42,759 nucleotides of DNA from Mycobacterium intermedium (GTDB taxonomy: Bacteria > Actinomycetota > Actinomycetes > Mycobacteriales > Mycobacteriaceae): positions 1-42,759 of the forward strand of contig NZ_MVHT01000058.1 in NCBI RefSeq assembly GCF_002086275.1. Reading direction: 5' to 3'. Shown here piece after piece: positions 15,017 to 22,539 of this stretch. Both the position numbers and the translations under genes were made by a program. The notes under the pieces are model-generated. The model worked only from the letters and a program-made list of their open reading frames with translations. It made no database searches and had not been told where the DNA came from. The number at the start of each line of letters is the position of its first letter. Positions within the stretch are counted from its first letter, which is position 1.

Positions 15017-15817
15017 ATGCTGGATTCGCTAACGCCCGTCGACGGGCTGCAAGTCGCACTGAACGACGGCGTGCTTTCGCTGACGATCGACCGCCCCGAG
15101 AGCCTGAATTCGCTCACGGCGCCCCTGCTGGAGGGCATGGCCGACGCGCTGGAAAGGTCGGTCACCGATCCGCGGGTCAAGTTGGTGCGCATCGGCGGTG
15201 CCGGTCGCGGCTTCTGCTCCGGCGCCGGCATGAGCGCCGACGACGTCGGTGACGGCAATTCGGGCGTTGACACCATCACCGAGATCAACCGCACGATCCG
15301 AATCATCACCGCGCTGCCTCATCCGGTGGTGGCCGTCGTGCACGGCCCGGCAGCCGGTGTCGGTGTTTCGCTGGCCTTGGCCTGCGATCTCGTATTGGCT
15401 TCGGACAAAGCGTTTTTCATGCTCGCGTTCACCAAGATCGGGCTGATGCTCGACGGCGGTGCATCGGCCTTGGTGGCCGCCGCGGTCGGCCGGATCCGGG
15501 CGATGCGGATGGCGTTGCTGCCCGAGCGACTGCCCGCCGCCGAAGCCCTGTCCTACGGTCTGGTCAGTGCGGTGTACCCGGCCGACGACTTCGAGACCGA
15601 GGTGGACGCGGTCATCGCCAGGTTGCTTGCCGGTCCCTCGGTGGCGTTCGCCAAGACCAAAGAGGCGATCAACGCCGCTACGCTGACCGAGTTGGAGCCC
15701 ACCCTCGAGCGTGAGTTCGACGGCCAAGTGGGCTTGCTGGGGTCACACGACTTCATCGAGGGCGCAACGGCTTTCCAGCAGCGCCGCTCCCCCGTCTTCA
15801 CCGACTCGGTGAACTAG
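15017..15817 (+). CDS. Enoyl-CoA hydratase/isomerase family protein, PaaG/ECI-like (echA10/echA11 position)
   Basis: A 266-residue crotonase-fold protein with the oxyanion-hole segments FCSGAGMSADD (about 66-76) and HGPAAGVGVSLALACD (about 109-124). The two glutamates of true hydratases are missing: the first position is Val, and the second is replaced in IGLMLDGG by Asp146. An Asp in that place (IGLxPDxG) is the catalytic residue of PaaG and related enoyl-CoA isomerases. I therefore predict double-bond isomerisation rather than hydration. It is divergent from mcr across the VNTR and converges on the CPBP gene with a 4-bp gap. In M. tuberculosis two genes (echA10 and echA11) occupy this place, if I recall correctly; here there is one. 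Confidence 0.85.
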   Translation: MLDSLTPVDGLQVALNDGVLSLTIDRPESLNSLTAPLLEGMADALERSVTDPRVKLVRIGGAGRGFCSGAGMSADDVGDGNSGVDTITEINRTIRIITALPHPVVAVVHGPAAGVGVSLALACDLVLASDKAFFMLAFTKIGLMLDGGASALVAAAVGRIRAMRMALLPERLPAAEALSYGLVSAVYPADDFETEVDAVIARLLAGPSVAFAKTKEAINAATLTELEPTLEREFDGQVGLLGSHDFIEGATAFQQRRSPVFTDSVN

Positions 15818-15821
15818 GCCA

Positions 15822-16544
15822 CTAGATCCCGAATAGCCGGGGCAGCACCAGCACCATGATCAGGCCCCACATGAAGTGGGTCAGCATCGGCGCCAGCACT
15901 CCACCGGTGGCCCGGCGTTCCAACGCGCACACGGTCCCCAGAATGATCGCGGCGAAGCCGAGCATCGGGTTGCCGCTGGCCAGGGTGGCGGCGATGTACA
16001 AGACGGTCGAAATGATCACCGGATAGTGCCGGCCCAATGCGGTGTAGAGCGCTCCCCGGAAGAACACCTCTTCGGCCAGGCCGTTGATCAGTGTGAGCGC
16101 TACGACCAGGGCAAACGATCCCTGGTTGGCGTACTTCAGCACGTGGGTGATGTATTCGGCGATGACCGGGATCTCGCGGGCGATGAGCCCACCCAACACG
16201 AAGACACCACCCAACAGCAGACCGGCGGTGGTGCCGGTGATGACCGGCCGCTGGTTGCGTCCCCGCCAGCAGATGCCACCCAGATGCAGCGGGCCGGACA
16301 GGAATCCGCCGACGAACCACACCGCAGCCAGCAACAGCGTCAGCCAATAGAAGCTTGAGTCACCGGCTTCGACCCGCAGCGAAAAGCCCAGTACGACAGC
16401 GCCGACGACCAGCGTGATGACGACCACGATGCGTCGGCGCAGCACGACGGCGGGCGGTTCATGGTGGGGCACAGCAACATTGGTAATCGCACGACGAACC
16501 TCTTCAAGCACGCTGGCTCGGTGGGGTTTCGCGGCTTGAGTCAT
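15822..16544 (-). CDS. CPBP-family intramembrane protease-like protein (Rv1140-like position)
   Basis: A 240-residue protein with six to seven hydrophobic segments. The CPBP/Abi motif 1 is EEVFFRG at 158-164 (Glu158, Glu159, Arg163), followed by a helix with GFAAIILGTVCALE, and the last motif His lies in LAPMLTHFMW (His223). These residues make up the putative metalloprotease site of the type II CAAX-processing (Rce1-like) family. Substrate is unknown; bacterial members process prenylated proteins rarely and often serve in peptide maturation or immunity. The start overlaps the stop of the upstream NAD(P)-binding gene (ATGA). Confidence 0.82.
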   Translation of the reverse strand: MTQAAKPHRASVLEEVRRAITNVAVPHHEPPAVVLRRRIVVVITLVVGAVVLGFSLRVEAGDSSFYWLTLLLAAVWFVGGFLSGPLHLGGICWRGRNQRPVITGTTAGLLLGGVFVLGGLIAREIPVIAEYITHVLKYANQGSFALVVALTLINGLAEEVFFRGALYTALGRHYPVIISTVLYIAATLASGNPMLGFAAIILGTVCALERRATGGVLAPMLTHFMWGLIMVLVLPRLFGI

Positions 16545-17680
16545 ACCGTGAGTGCCTTCGGTTTCAACGTGAGCAGGATGTCCAAACTGGTCCGCAGCGC
16601 GCCGGCCAGGGGGCCGGGCACCAGATTCACCAGACCAAGGGTAGGCCGTGCGAATGACGGGGTCACCGCGTGGGCAAGGCGCCGGATACGCAGAGCGTCA
16701 CCGCCCGCCCAGACCGGGTCGGTGTCTGCGAGGTGATGGGGGTCCGCCAGCTCATTAACCGGCAGTGGCTTGTGCGGCGCCAACGCCAGCGCGATGGCGT
16801 CGTCGACCTCCAGCAAACCGCCGGGCGGGTCGGGTACGTGGCCTTGCAGGCCGTGACCGGAGGCCCGCATCGGGTGATCCAGCGATTCGACCAGATCGCC
16901 GGACAGACCCTGGGGCACCGGCAGCGCTAACGCGGCGAACAGCGAAGCCACCGCAGTATCGACGCGGGGCACCCGGACACTCGCGTGCCACCGCCCGGAG
17001 ATGCGGGCATAGCGTTTCAGCAAGTCGCGATACGACGTGCGGTCCGGACCGCTGATGTCGTAGGCGCCCGCGGGAACCAGCTCGGGGTCCGCGGCGGCGA
17101 CCAGGTAGTGCAGCACATCGCGGATGGAGATCGGGTCGAGCGGATTGTGCATCCAGTCCGGCATGGGCATGAAGGGGAACCGGTCGGCGACGTAGCGCAG
17201 CATCTCGAATGACGTCGAGCCCGCGCCGATGATCAGTGCCGCACCCAACCACACCAGCTCGGGACCGCCCTCGACGGTAAGGGCTTCGGCGACTTCGGCG
17301 CGGCTGGCCAGGTGTTCGGACAGCACTTGGTCTTCGGGCACGAAGCCGCCCAGGTAGACGATGCGGCGCACGCCCGCTTCCTTTGCCGCGGCCGCGACGT
17401 TGGCCGCTGCGGCGTTGTCGGCTTCGCGGAAGTTCGCCTGTCCGATGCCGTGGACCAGGTAATACACGACATCGATGGGACCTTCAGCCGAGAACGCCGC
17501 GCGCACCGATTCGGCATCGCCCGCATCGAGACGCACCGGGATGACTTCGGAGTACCAACCAAATTGCTTGAGACGATCCGGGTTGCGGGTCGCGGTTACC
17601 ACCTCGTGGTTTTCCGCTAGCAACGCCGTGACCAGCCGTGACCCTATGTATCCGGTGGCACCAGTCACCAGAATTCGCAT
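16541..17680 (-). CDS. NAD(P)-binding atypical SDR (NmrA-like) protein
   Basis: A 379-residue protein with an N-terminal Rossmann motif VTGATGYIGSRLVTALL and the strand-2 end ATRNPDRL, typical of atypical/extended SDRs that bind NADP. GVRRIVYLGGFVPED is in the usual place of strand 5. The C-terminal third is less typical and includes an HPMRASGHGLQGHVPDPPGGL segment and a hydrophobic end. No catalytic YxxxK is evident, so it may be a sensor-type or redox protein. TAGGTT ends 6 bases before the ATG, suggesting a leaderless start. It leads a two-gene operon with the CPBP protein. Confidence 0.8.
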   Translation of the reverse strand: MRILVTGATGYIGSRLVTALLAENHEVVTATRNPDRLKQFGWYSEVIPVRLDAGDAESVRAAFSAEGPIDVVYYLVHGIGQANFREADNAAAANVAAAAKEAGVRRIVYLGGFVPEDQVLSEHLASRAEVAEALTVEGGPELVWLGAALIIGAGSTSFEMLRYVADRFPFMPMPDWMHNPLDPISIRDVLHYLVAAADPELVPAGAYDISGPDRTSYRDLLKRYARISGRWHASVRVPRVDTAVASLFAALALPVPQGLSGDLVESLDHPMRASGHGLQGHVPDPPGGLLEVDDAIALALAPHKPLPVNELADPHHLADTDPVWAGGDALRIRRLAHAVTPSFARPTLGLVNLVPGPLAGALRTSLDILLTLKPKALTV

Positions 17681-17686
17681 GTTTCC

Positions 17687-17692
17687 AACCTA
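17687..17692 (-). promoter_or_regulatory. -10 box (TAGGTT) for the NAD(P)-binding SDR gene
   Basis: A TANNNT hexamer on the minus strand, 6 bases before the ATG at 17680. The same bases could act as a weak ribosome site (GGTTGGA), so leaderless start is likely but not certain. Confidence 0.4.
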
Positions 17693-17785
17693 TCCGTTGA
17701 CGATTCGAAGCCTCGAAGGCTCGCGGCGAAGACACGCCCCTCGGCTGTCTGATACCCCGAACCGCCGCCAACGGAACCGAAGCGG

Positions 17786-18310
17786 CTAGCCGGTCGAAGC
17801 GCGGTGCAGGTCGAGCGAGCGCCGATACAGTTCCGCGTTGTGCTGATTGTTGGCCACTTCGGAGGCGCTGAGTTCGCGGCGGACCCGGCCGGGCACCCCG
17901 GTCACCAACGAGCGGGCGGGCACCACCATCCCCTGCGGAATCAGAGCGCCGGCGGCGACCAGTGCTCCGGCCCCGATGATCGCGCCGTTGAGGACCACCG
18001 CTCCGGCGCCGATCAACGCGTCGTCTTCGATGGTGCAGCCATGCACGACGGCGTTGTGCCCGACGCTGACCCCGGCCCCGATACGCACCGGGAATTCCTT
18101 GTCGACGTGGATCGTGACGCCGTCCTGGATGTTGCTGCCGAAGCCGACTTCGATCATCTCCGCCTCGGCGCGCAAGGTCGCGCCGTACCAGACGCTGACC
18201 CTGGCCGCGAGACTGACCTGCCCGATCACGCTGGCGTTGGGCGCCACCCAGGCTTCGGCGTGCAGTTGGGGCGTGTGCCCTCGGATGGAGACGATCAACG
18301 GCGCGGACAT
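17786..18310 (-). CDS. Gamma-carbonic-anhydrase-like left-handed beta-helix protein
   Basis: 174 residues from the ATG at 18310. Hexapeptide repeats run through most of the protein (for example VIGQVSLAARVSVWYGATLRA, then NIQDGVTIHVD, IGAGVSVGHNAVVHGC, IGAGAVVLNGAIIGAGALVAAGALI). Histidines in TIHVD and in GHNAVVH (spaced by four residues) match the three zinc ligands of gamma carbonic anhydrases, so metal binding and a trimeric fold are likely; CO2 hydration activity varies in this family. An upstream extension to 18346 is possible, but TACGAT ends 7 bases before 18310, which argues for a leaderless start there. It is divergent from the type III PKS gene. Confidence 0.85.
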   Translation of the reverse strand: MSAPLIVSIRGHTPQLHAEAWVAPNASVIGQVSLAARVSVWYGATLRAEAEMIEVGFGSNIQDGVTIHVDKEFPVRIGAGVSVGHNAVVHGCTIEDDALIGAGAVVLNGAIIGAGALVAAGALIPQGMVVPARSLVTGVPGRVRRELSASEVANNQHNAELYRRSLDLHRASTG

Positions 18311-18317
18311 GCCGGCC

Positions 18318-18323
18318 ATCGTA
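18318..18323 (-). promoter_or_regulatory. -10 box (TACGAT) for the gamma-CA-like gene
   Basis: A TANNNT hexamer on the minus strand, 7 bases before the ATG at 18310. It supports the shorter start. Confidence 0.45.
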
Positions 18324-18393
18324 AGTGTGCGCAGGTCAATGTCCATAGCTTCCGGGCACTGAACCTATCCGGCGCCAGTAACGTGACTCCTAC

Positions 18394-19503
18394 ATGAGCA
18401 CCATGCCAGGGGGAGAATCCGAACGTCTCGGTGGGCGGGCACCGACGACCACTATGTCTAGGCATCCGTCGATAGCCGGTGTGGCCGTGCAGTTTCCACG
18501 CCACCGGCACAGCCAGGAGCAGGCCATCGAGGCATTGACCGACTTTGCCGGTCCGGACTTTCGCCGCTTCGCGCTGAGCAGCGGAGTACGGGCGCGCCAT
18601 ACCGCATTGCCGCTTTCGCGCTATAGCCAGTTGGGCGGATTCACCGAAGCCAACGACGCTTTCGTCGACATCGCCCTGGACCTGGGCGAGCAAGCGCTCA
18701 AATCGGCACTGCACGAGGCCAATATCAAACCGTCGGAAGTCGACATCGTTTTCTCGACGACGGTCACCGGGCTTTCCGTGCCGACCCTGGAAGCGCGACT
18801 GGCCACCCGGGTAGGCCTGCGCCAGGACGTCAAGCGCGTACCGCTGTTCGGCCTGGGTTGCGTCGCCGGAGCCGCCGGGGTGGCGCGCATGCATGACTAC
18901 CTGCTCGCGTTTCCCGACGAGGTGGGCGTTCTGCTGGCCGTGGAACTGTGCTCGCTGACCATTCAGCGCGAAGACCACTCGGTGGCAAACCTGGTGGCGT
19001 CCAGCCTGTTTGGCGATGGTGCGGCCGCCGTCGTCACCAAGGGGGCGCAGCGCGCCGGGTCCGGGTCGCGCGGTCCGCGGGTATTGGCGACCCGCAGCCG
19101 CATCTACCCGAACACCGAAGAAGTCATGGGCTGGCGTATCGGCAGCGACGGTTTTCGCATCGTCCTGTCGGTCGATGTGGCAACCGTCACCGAGAAGTAC
19201 CTCGGCGGGGACGTCCGGCGATTCCTCGCCGACCACGACCTGACTACCGATGACATCACGACGTGGGTGTGCCACCCCGGCGGACCCCGGGTGATCGAGG
19301 CCGTCGAAAACATCCTGCAGCTACCGCCCGAGGCACTGACTCATACCCGAGATTCATTGCGCGACAACGGCAATCTCTCGTCCGTGTCGGTTCTGGATGT
19401 GTTGCGCGCCACCATGACAGATCCGCCACCGCCCGGCTCGCTCGGCATGATGATCGCGATGGGGCCGGCTTTCTGCTCGGAGTTGGTGCTCCTGCAATGG
19501 TAG
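18394..19503 (+). CDS. Type III polyketide synthase (chalcone/stilbene-synthase family), SrsA-like
   Basis: A 369-residue enzyme with the type III PKS triad: Cys156 in GLGCVAGA, His294 in VCHPGGPRV and Asn327 in RDNGNLSS. These enzymes condense malonyl- or methylmalonyl-CoA onto a starter; bacterial members next to an ICMT-type methyltransferase and a flavoprotein take long-chain acyl-CoA and make alkylresorcinols or alkylpyrones. A second start at 18454 (MSRHPS) is possible; the first 20 residues look dispensable. The next two genes follow with 15 bp and a 4-bp overlap. As far as I recall, M. tuberculosis keeps Rv1139c/Rv1138c at this place but has no type III PKS beside them. Confidence 0.9.
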   Translation: MSTMPGGESERLGGRAPTTTMSRHPSIAGVAVQFPRHRHSQEQAIEALTDFAGPDFRRFALSSGVRARHTALPLSRYSQLGGFTEANDAFVDIALDLGEQALKSALHEANIKPSEVDIVFSTTVTGLSVPTLEARLATRVGLRQDVKRVPLFGLGCVAGAAGVARMHDYLLAFPDEVGVLLAVELCSLTIQREDHSVANLVASSLFGDGAAAVVTKGAQRAGSGSRGPRVLATRSRIYPNTEEVMGWRIGSDGFRIVLSVDVATVTEKYLGGDVRRFLADHDLTTDDITTWVCHPGGPRVIEAVENILQLPPEALTHTRDSLRDNGNLSSVSVLDVLRATMTDPPPPGSLGMMIAMGPAFCSELVLLQW

Positions 19504-19518
19504 GTGCATGGTAGAACG

Positions 19519-20022
19519 ATGATTTATTACCTGCTGATCCTCGCGGTCGTCATCGAGCGCGTTGCGGAGTTGGTGGTAGCCCGACGCAACGCGCGTTGGT
19601 CTTTTGACCAGGGGGGCAAGGAATTTGGGCAACGGCACTACGTGGTCATGGTTGCCCTGCACACAGCGTTACTGCTCGGCTGCCTCATCGAGCCATGGGC
19701 GCTGCACAGACCGTTCATCCCGTGGTTGGGTTGGCCCATGGTCGCCATCCTGGTGCTGAGCCAGGCTCTGCGCTGGTGGTGCATCAAGTCACTGGGCAAG
19801 CGGTGGAATACTCGGGTCATTGTGTTACCCGATGAGCAGTTGGTACAAAAGGGCCCGTACCGCTTTATGCACCATCCGAATTATGTCGCGGTAGTGGCCG
19901 AAGGGTTCGCATTGCCACTGGTGCATACGGCGTGGTTGACGGCGCTGCTTTTCAGCGTCGCCAATGCGATCCTGCTGAGCGTGCGCGTGCGGGTGGAGAA
20001 CGTCGCGCTGGGTTATCGATGA
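19519..20022 (+). CDS. Isoprenylcysteine-carboxyl-methyltransferase-like membrane methyltransferase, SrsB-like (Rv1139c-like)
   Basis: A 167-residue membrane protein with about four hydrophobic segments. The ICMT/NnrU-type signature is near the C-terminus: LGKRWNTRVIVLPDEQLVQK, then GPYRFMHHPNYVAVVAEG, which binds SAM. In the Streptomyces griseus srsABC operon the protein of this type (SrsB) methylates the resorcinol ring of the PKS product. The gene order here is identical, so O- or C-methylation of a phenolic lipid is the most economical prediction. Its stop overlaps the next start (ATGA). Confidence 0.87.
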   Translation: MIYYLLILAVVIERVAELVVARRNARWSFDQGGKEFGQRHYVVMVALHTALLLGCLIEPWALHRPFIPWLGWPMVAILVLSQALRWWCIKSLGKRWNTRVIVLPDEQLVQKGPYRFMHHPNYVAVVAEGFALPLVHTAWLTALLFSVANAILLSVRVRVENVALGYR

Positions 20023-21155
20023 CGACCTACGACACCGACCTGTTGGTTGTCGGGGGTGGTCCGGGAGGACTCGCGACGGCGTTGCAGGCCCGCAGCCAAG
20101 GGCTTTCGGTGATCGTGGCCGAACCCCGCGAGAGTCCTGTCGACAAAGCGTGCGGTGAGGGCCTGATGCCCGGCGGGCTCGCCGAATTGCTTTCGCTCGG
20201 TGTAGACCCGGTTGGCGTGCCGTTTCGCGGAATCGCCTACGTCAACGAGCATCGCCGGGCCGAGGCTCGGTTTCGCACCGGACCCGGCCGCGGGGTGCGA
20301 CGCACCACGCTGCATGCGGCGCTGACGGCCCGCGCCAAAGAGCAAGACACCGAATGGATCCGGACCCGGGTGACCGCCGTCGAACAGGATGCGCACGGTG
20401 TGACGGCCGCCGGGGTGCGCGCGAAGTGGTTGGTCGGGGCCGACGGATTGCATTCGCCGGTCCGGCGTGCGGTAGGGATCGCGGCGACGACGGGTACGCC
20501 GCGCCGCCACGGCGTGCGGTGGCATTACCGCGTGCCGGTGTGGTCTGAATTCGTCGAGGTGCATTGGTCCCGTTGGGGTGAGGCTTATGTGACGCCCGTG
20601 GAGCCGGATCTGGTTGGGGTGGCGGTCTTGTCCCGTCAGAAACCCGAAATCGATTGGTTCCCAACGCTGCGTCCTTACCTGGACGGCGCCAGCCGCGGGC
20701 AGGCTCGGGGGTGCGGACCGTTGCGACAGGTGGTTTCGCGACGCGTGGCCGGGCGGGTGCTGTTGGTCGGCGACGCGGCCGGCTACGAGGACGCCCTGAC
20801 CGGCGAAGGCATCAGCCTTGCCGTCAAGCAGGCTGCGGCGGCGGTCCGCGCCATTGTCGACGACGCGCCGGAGTCGTATGAGGCTGCCTGGCACCGAGTT
20901 ACCCGTGACTACCGGCTGCTCACTCGCGGGTTGGTGCTCGCCAGGATGTTCACGCCCCAGCGGAACAGCGGGGGCAGCGACGCGCACGCCGGCACGATGG
21001 CGCGGGAAGCAGGCTTTCTGCCCGCCTTTGAGCGACAACTCTCTGAGCCAACGGAACCTGTTCTGCCGTCAGGAATTCTGCCGCTCGGCGACATCCAGCA
21101 TTCGCCTTTCGATCCGGCGCGGACTGATATTGAAGAGCCTTCCGAATCCGACTGA
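20019..21155 (+). CDS. FAD-dependent monooxygenase / geranylgeranyl-reductase-like flavoprotein, SrsC-like (Rv1138c-like)
   Basis: 378 residues from ATG at 20019. FAD-binding parts are VVGGGPGGLATALQAR (about 9-24), the substrate-side DKACGEGLMPGG segment, and the GD motif VLLVGDAAGYEDALTGEGIS. This is the PHBH / geranylgeranyl-reductase superfamily. SrsC of Streptomyces is a flavoprotein that hydroxylates the methylated alkylresorcinol, giving a quinone-type product, so the three consecutive genes would form a complete phenolic-lipid pathway. The C-terminal 50 residues are less conserved in appearance. It converges on the excalibur gene. Confidence 0.87.
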   Translation: MTTYDTDLLVVGGGPGGLATALQARSQGLSVIVAEPRESPVDKACGEGLMPGGLAELLSLGVDPVGVPFRGIAYVNEHRRAEARFRTGPGRGVRRTTLHAALTARAKEQDTEWIRTRVTAVEQDAHGVTAAGVRAKWLVGADGLHSPVRRAVGIAATTGTPRRHGVRWHYRVPVWSEFVEVHWSRWGEAYVTPVEPDLVGVAVLSRQKPEIDWFPTLRPYLDGASRGQARGCGPLRQVVSRRVAGRVLLVGDAAGYEDALTGEGISLAVKQAAAAVRAIVDDAPESYEAAWHRVTRDYRLLTRGLVLARMFTPQRNSGGSDAHAGTMAREAGFLPAFERQLSEPTEPVLPSGILPLGDIQHSPFDPARTDIEEPSESD

Positions 21156-21177
21156 TCATCGCCGCAGCAAGGAGAAG

Positions 21178-21474
21178 CTACTTCTCGCAGGCCACGCCAT
21201 CCCCGTCCCGGTCCAGCGCCGGGTGGTAGGCGTCGTCGCCCCGCGGGATGTTGGCCCTGCCGTCTGCCCAGGCTTCGGAGCAGTTCTTGTACTTGCGATG
21301 TGTGGTGGTCACAGCCGGGGTGGTGGTCGGCCGGTTGAGGTGCACGTTGTCCCAGTCGACGTCGAGAGCTCTGAGAATGACGACAAGAATGACGATCACG
21401 ACGAAGACGACAATCTGAACGACAACCTGCCGCTGGGTGGGAGTGAGCTCAAAAGGTTTATCCCGCACAGGCAA
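21178..21474 (-). CDS. Membrane-anchored excalibur calcium-binding-domain protein
   Basis: A 98-residue protein with one membrane segment at about 17-35 (VVVQIVVFVVIVILVVIL), a Thr/Pro-rich spacer and a C-terminal excalibur domain: YKNCSEAWADGRANIPRGD then DRDGDGVACEK. The DxDxDGxxCE motif, like an EF-hand loop, probably binds calcium, and the two Cys can pair, so the domain should lie outside the cytoplasm. The start is TTG (21474) or the GTG two codons later. It follows 11 bp after a 28-aa membrane peptide gene. Confidence 0.85.
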   Translation of the reverse strand: MPVRDKPFELTPTQRQVVVQIVVFVVIVILVVILRALDVDWDNVHLNRPTTTPAVTTTHRKYKNCSEAWADGRANIPRGDDAYHPALDRDGDGVACEK

Positions 21475-21485
21475 TGCCGTCCTCG

Positions 21486-21572
21486 TCAGGGTGTCCTTGC
21501 GACGCCGAACATGCCCATGCCGAGGAGGCCAATGATCGCGGCCACGGCAGCTAGAAGAACACGGGTCTGCAT
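21486..21572 (-). CDS. 28-aa hydrophobic membrane peptide upstream of the excalibur gene
   Basis: The peptide begins MQTRVLLAAVAAIIGLLGMG and ends GVARTP: one basic N-terminal Arg and a membrane-spanning segment. It has an exceptionally good ribosome site, AAGGAGGT, 6 bases before the ATG at 21572. Its stop lies 11 bp before the excalibur start, so the two are probably co-translated. It could be a signal peptide severed from a downstream excalibur domain: the next frame reads HPDEDGIACAG, like the end of such a domain. Confidence 0.55.
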   Translation of the reverse strand: MQTRVLLAAVAAIIGLLGMGMFGVARTP

Positions 21573-21692
21573 CTCACACCTCCTTGCGGTTGTGTGAGAT
21601 TGCGACGAGTCCGACTGCTCCGAGTCGAATTCGGGAAAGAATGTCTGGCTCAGATCCGCAGCTCCTCTGACGAGCGTTTAGTGCTCGACGCC

Positions 21693-21736
21693 GGCGACCC
21701 GCCCGCGCCCGGCTATGCCGCGCTTGCGATCGCCAC
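21693..21736 (-). repeat. Single inverted, diverged copy of the 56-bp VNTR unit
   Basis: Read on the minus strand this is GTGGCGATCGCAAGCGCGGC followed by ATAGCCGGGCGCGGGCGGGTCGCC, which aligns with the unit of the 14616-15003 array apart from a few substitutions and one inserted base. It lies directly after the enoyl-CoA hydratase stop (shared base 21736). The unit is therefore an interspersed element, not unique to the array. Confidence 0.75.
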
Positions 21737-22539
21737 TAGCGCGCCTTCCAGACGGGCTCGCGCTTCTCCGCGAACGCCAACGGCCCTTCCTTGGCGTCCT
21801 CGGACCTGAGCAGCACCGCCATCTCCTTCATGGTGCGGTCCCAGCCCGGTTCGTCGCCGGTGATGACGCCGTCGTCAACGCCGTACGCGATGCGCTTGCT
21901 GGCCTGCACCGACAACGGCGCGTTAGCGGTAATCCGCGCGGCCAGCGCGAGTGCGGCGTCCAGCACGGTGCCCTGCGCGACCACCTGGTTGATCAGGCCC
22001 CACTTGAGGGCGTCGGACGCCGACAGCGGCTCTCCGGTCATCAGCAGCTCCATCGCCACTTTGCGGGGCAGCTGATCCACGATCCGGAAGACCCCGCCCG
22101 CGGCGGCGATCAAGCCCCGCTTGACCTCGGGCAACCCGAATTGAGCGCGCTCGTCGGCCACCACCAGGTCGCTGGCCAGCGCCAGTTCGGTGCCGCCACC
22201 CAGCGCAGTGCCGTTGACCGCCGCGATGGTGGGCTTGTCGATGAAGTGGTGCACGTACCCGGCGAAACCCCATTCGGGGTGGTCCGGGTGATAAATGTTC
22301 TCCCGCCGCGAGATCGCCTTGAGGTCGGCACCGGCGCAGAACGACTTGTCGCCGGAACCGGTGATGACGACCGCCCGTACGTCGGGGTCGCGCTGGGCTT
22401 CGTCCAGCGCGTCCCCGACGCCGATGCTGACGGCACCGTTGACCGCGTTGCGGGCTTCCGGCCGGTTGATCGTGATGATCGACACGTTCCCCTGACGCTC
22501 GACGAGCGCTCCGGGCCGGCCGTCACCGGCTACGGTCAC
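21736..22539 (-). CDS. Enoyl-CoA hydratase (crotonase family) with both catalytic glutamates (Rv1136-like)
   Basis: 267 residues from a GTG at 22539, which overlaps the thiolase stop (GTGA) and is the natural coupled start; the open frame continues 15 codons further without support. Glu118 in LGGGTELALASD and Glu138 in FGLPEVKRGL match the two catalytic glutamates of rat enoyl-CoA hydratase (Glu144/Glu164). The oxyanion segment is FCAGADLKAI. It should hydrate trans-2-enoyl-CoA. With the upstream thiolase it forms a beta-oxidation pair. The M. tuberculosis equivalents (Rv1136 and Rv1135A) are, as I recall, short fragments; here both are full length. Confidence 0.88.
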   Translation of the reverse strand: MTVAGDGRPGALVERQGNVSIITINRPEARNAVNGAVSIGVGDALDEAQRDPDVRAVVITGSGDKSFCAGADLKAISRRENIYHPDHPEWGFAGYVHHFIDKPTIAAVNGTALGGGTELALASDLVVADERAQFGLPEVKRGLIAAAGGVFRIVDQLPRKVAMELLMTGEPLSASDALKWGLINQVVAQGTVLDAALALAARITANAPLSVQASKRIAYGVDDGVITGDEPGWDRTMKEMAVLLRSEDAKEGPLAFAEKREPVWKAR

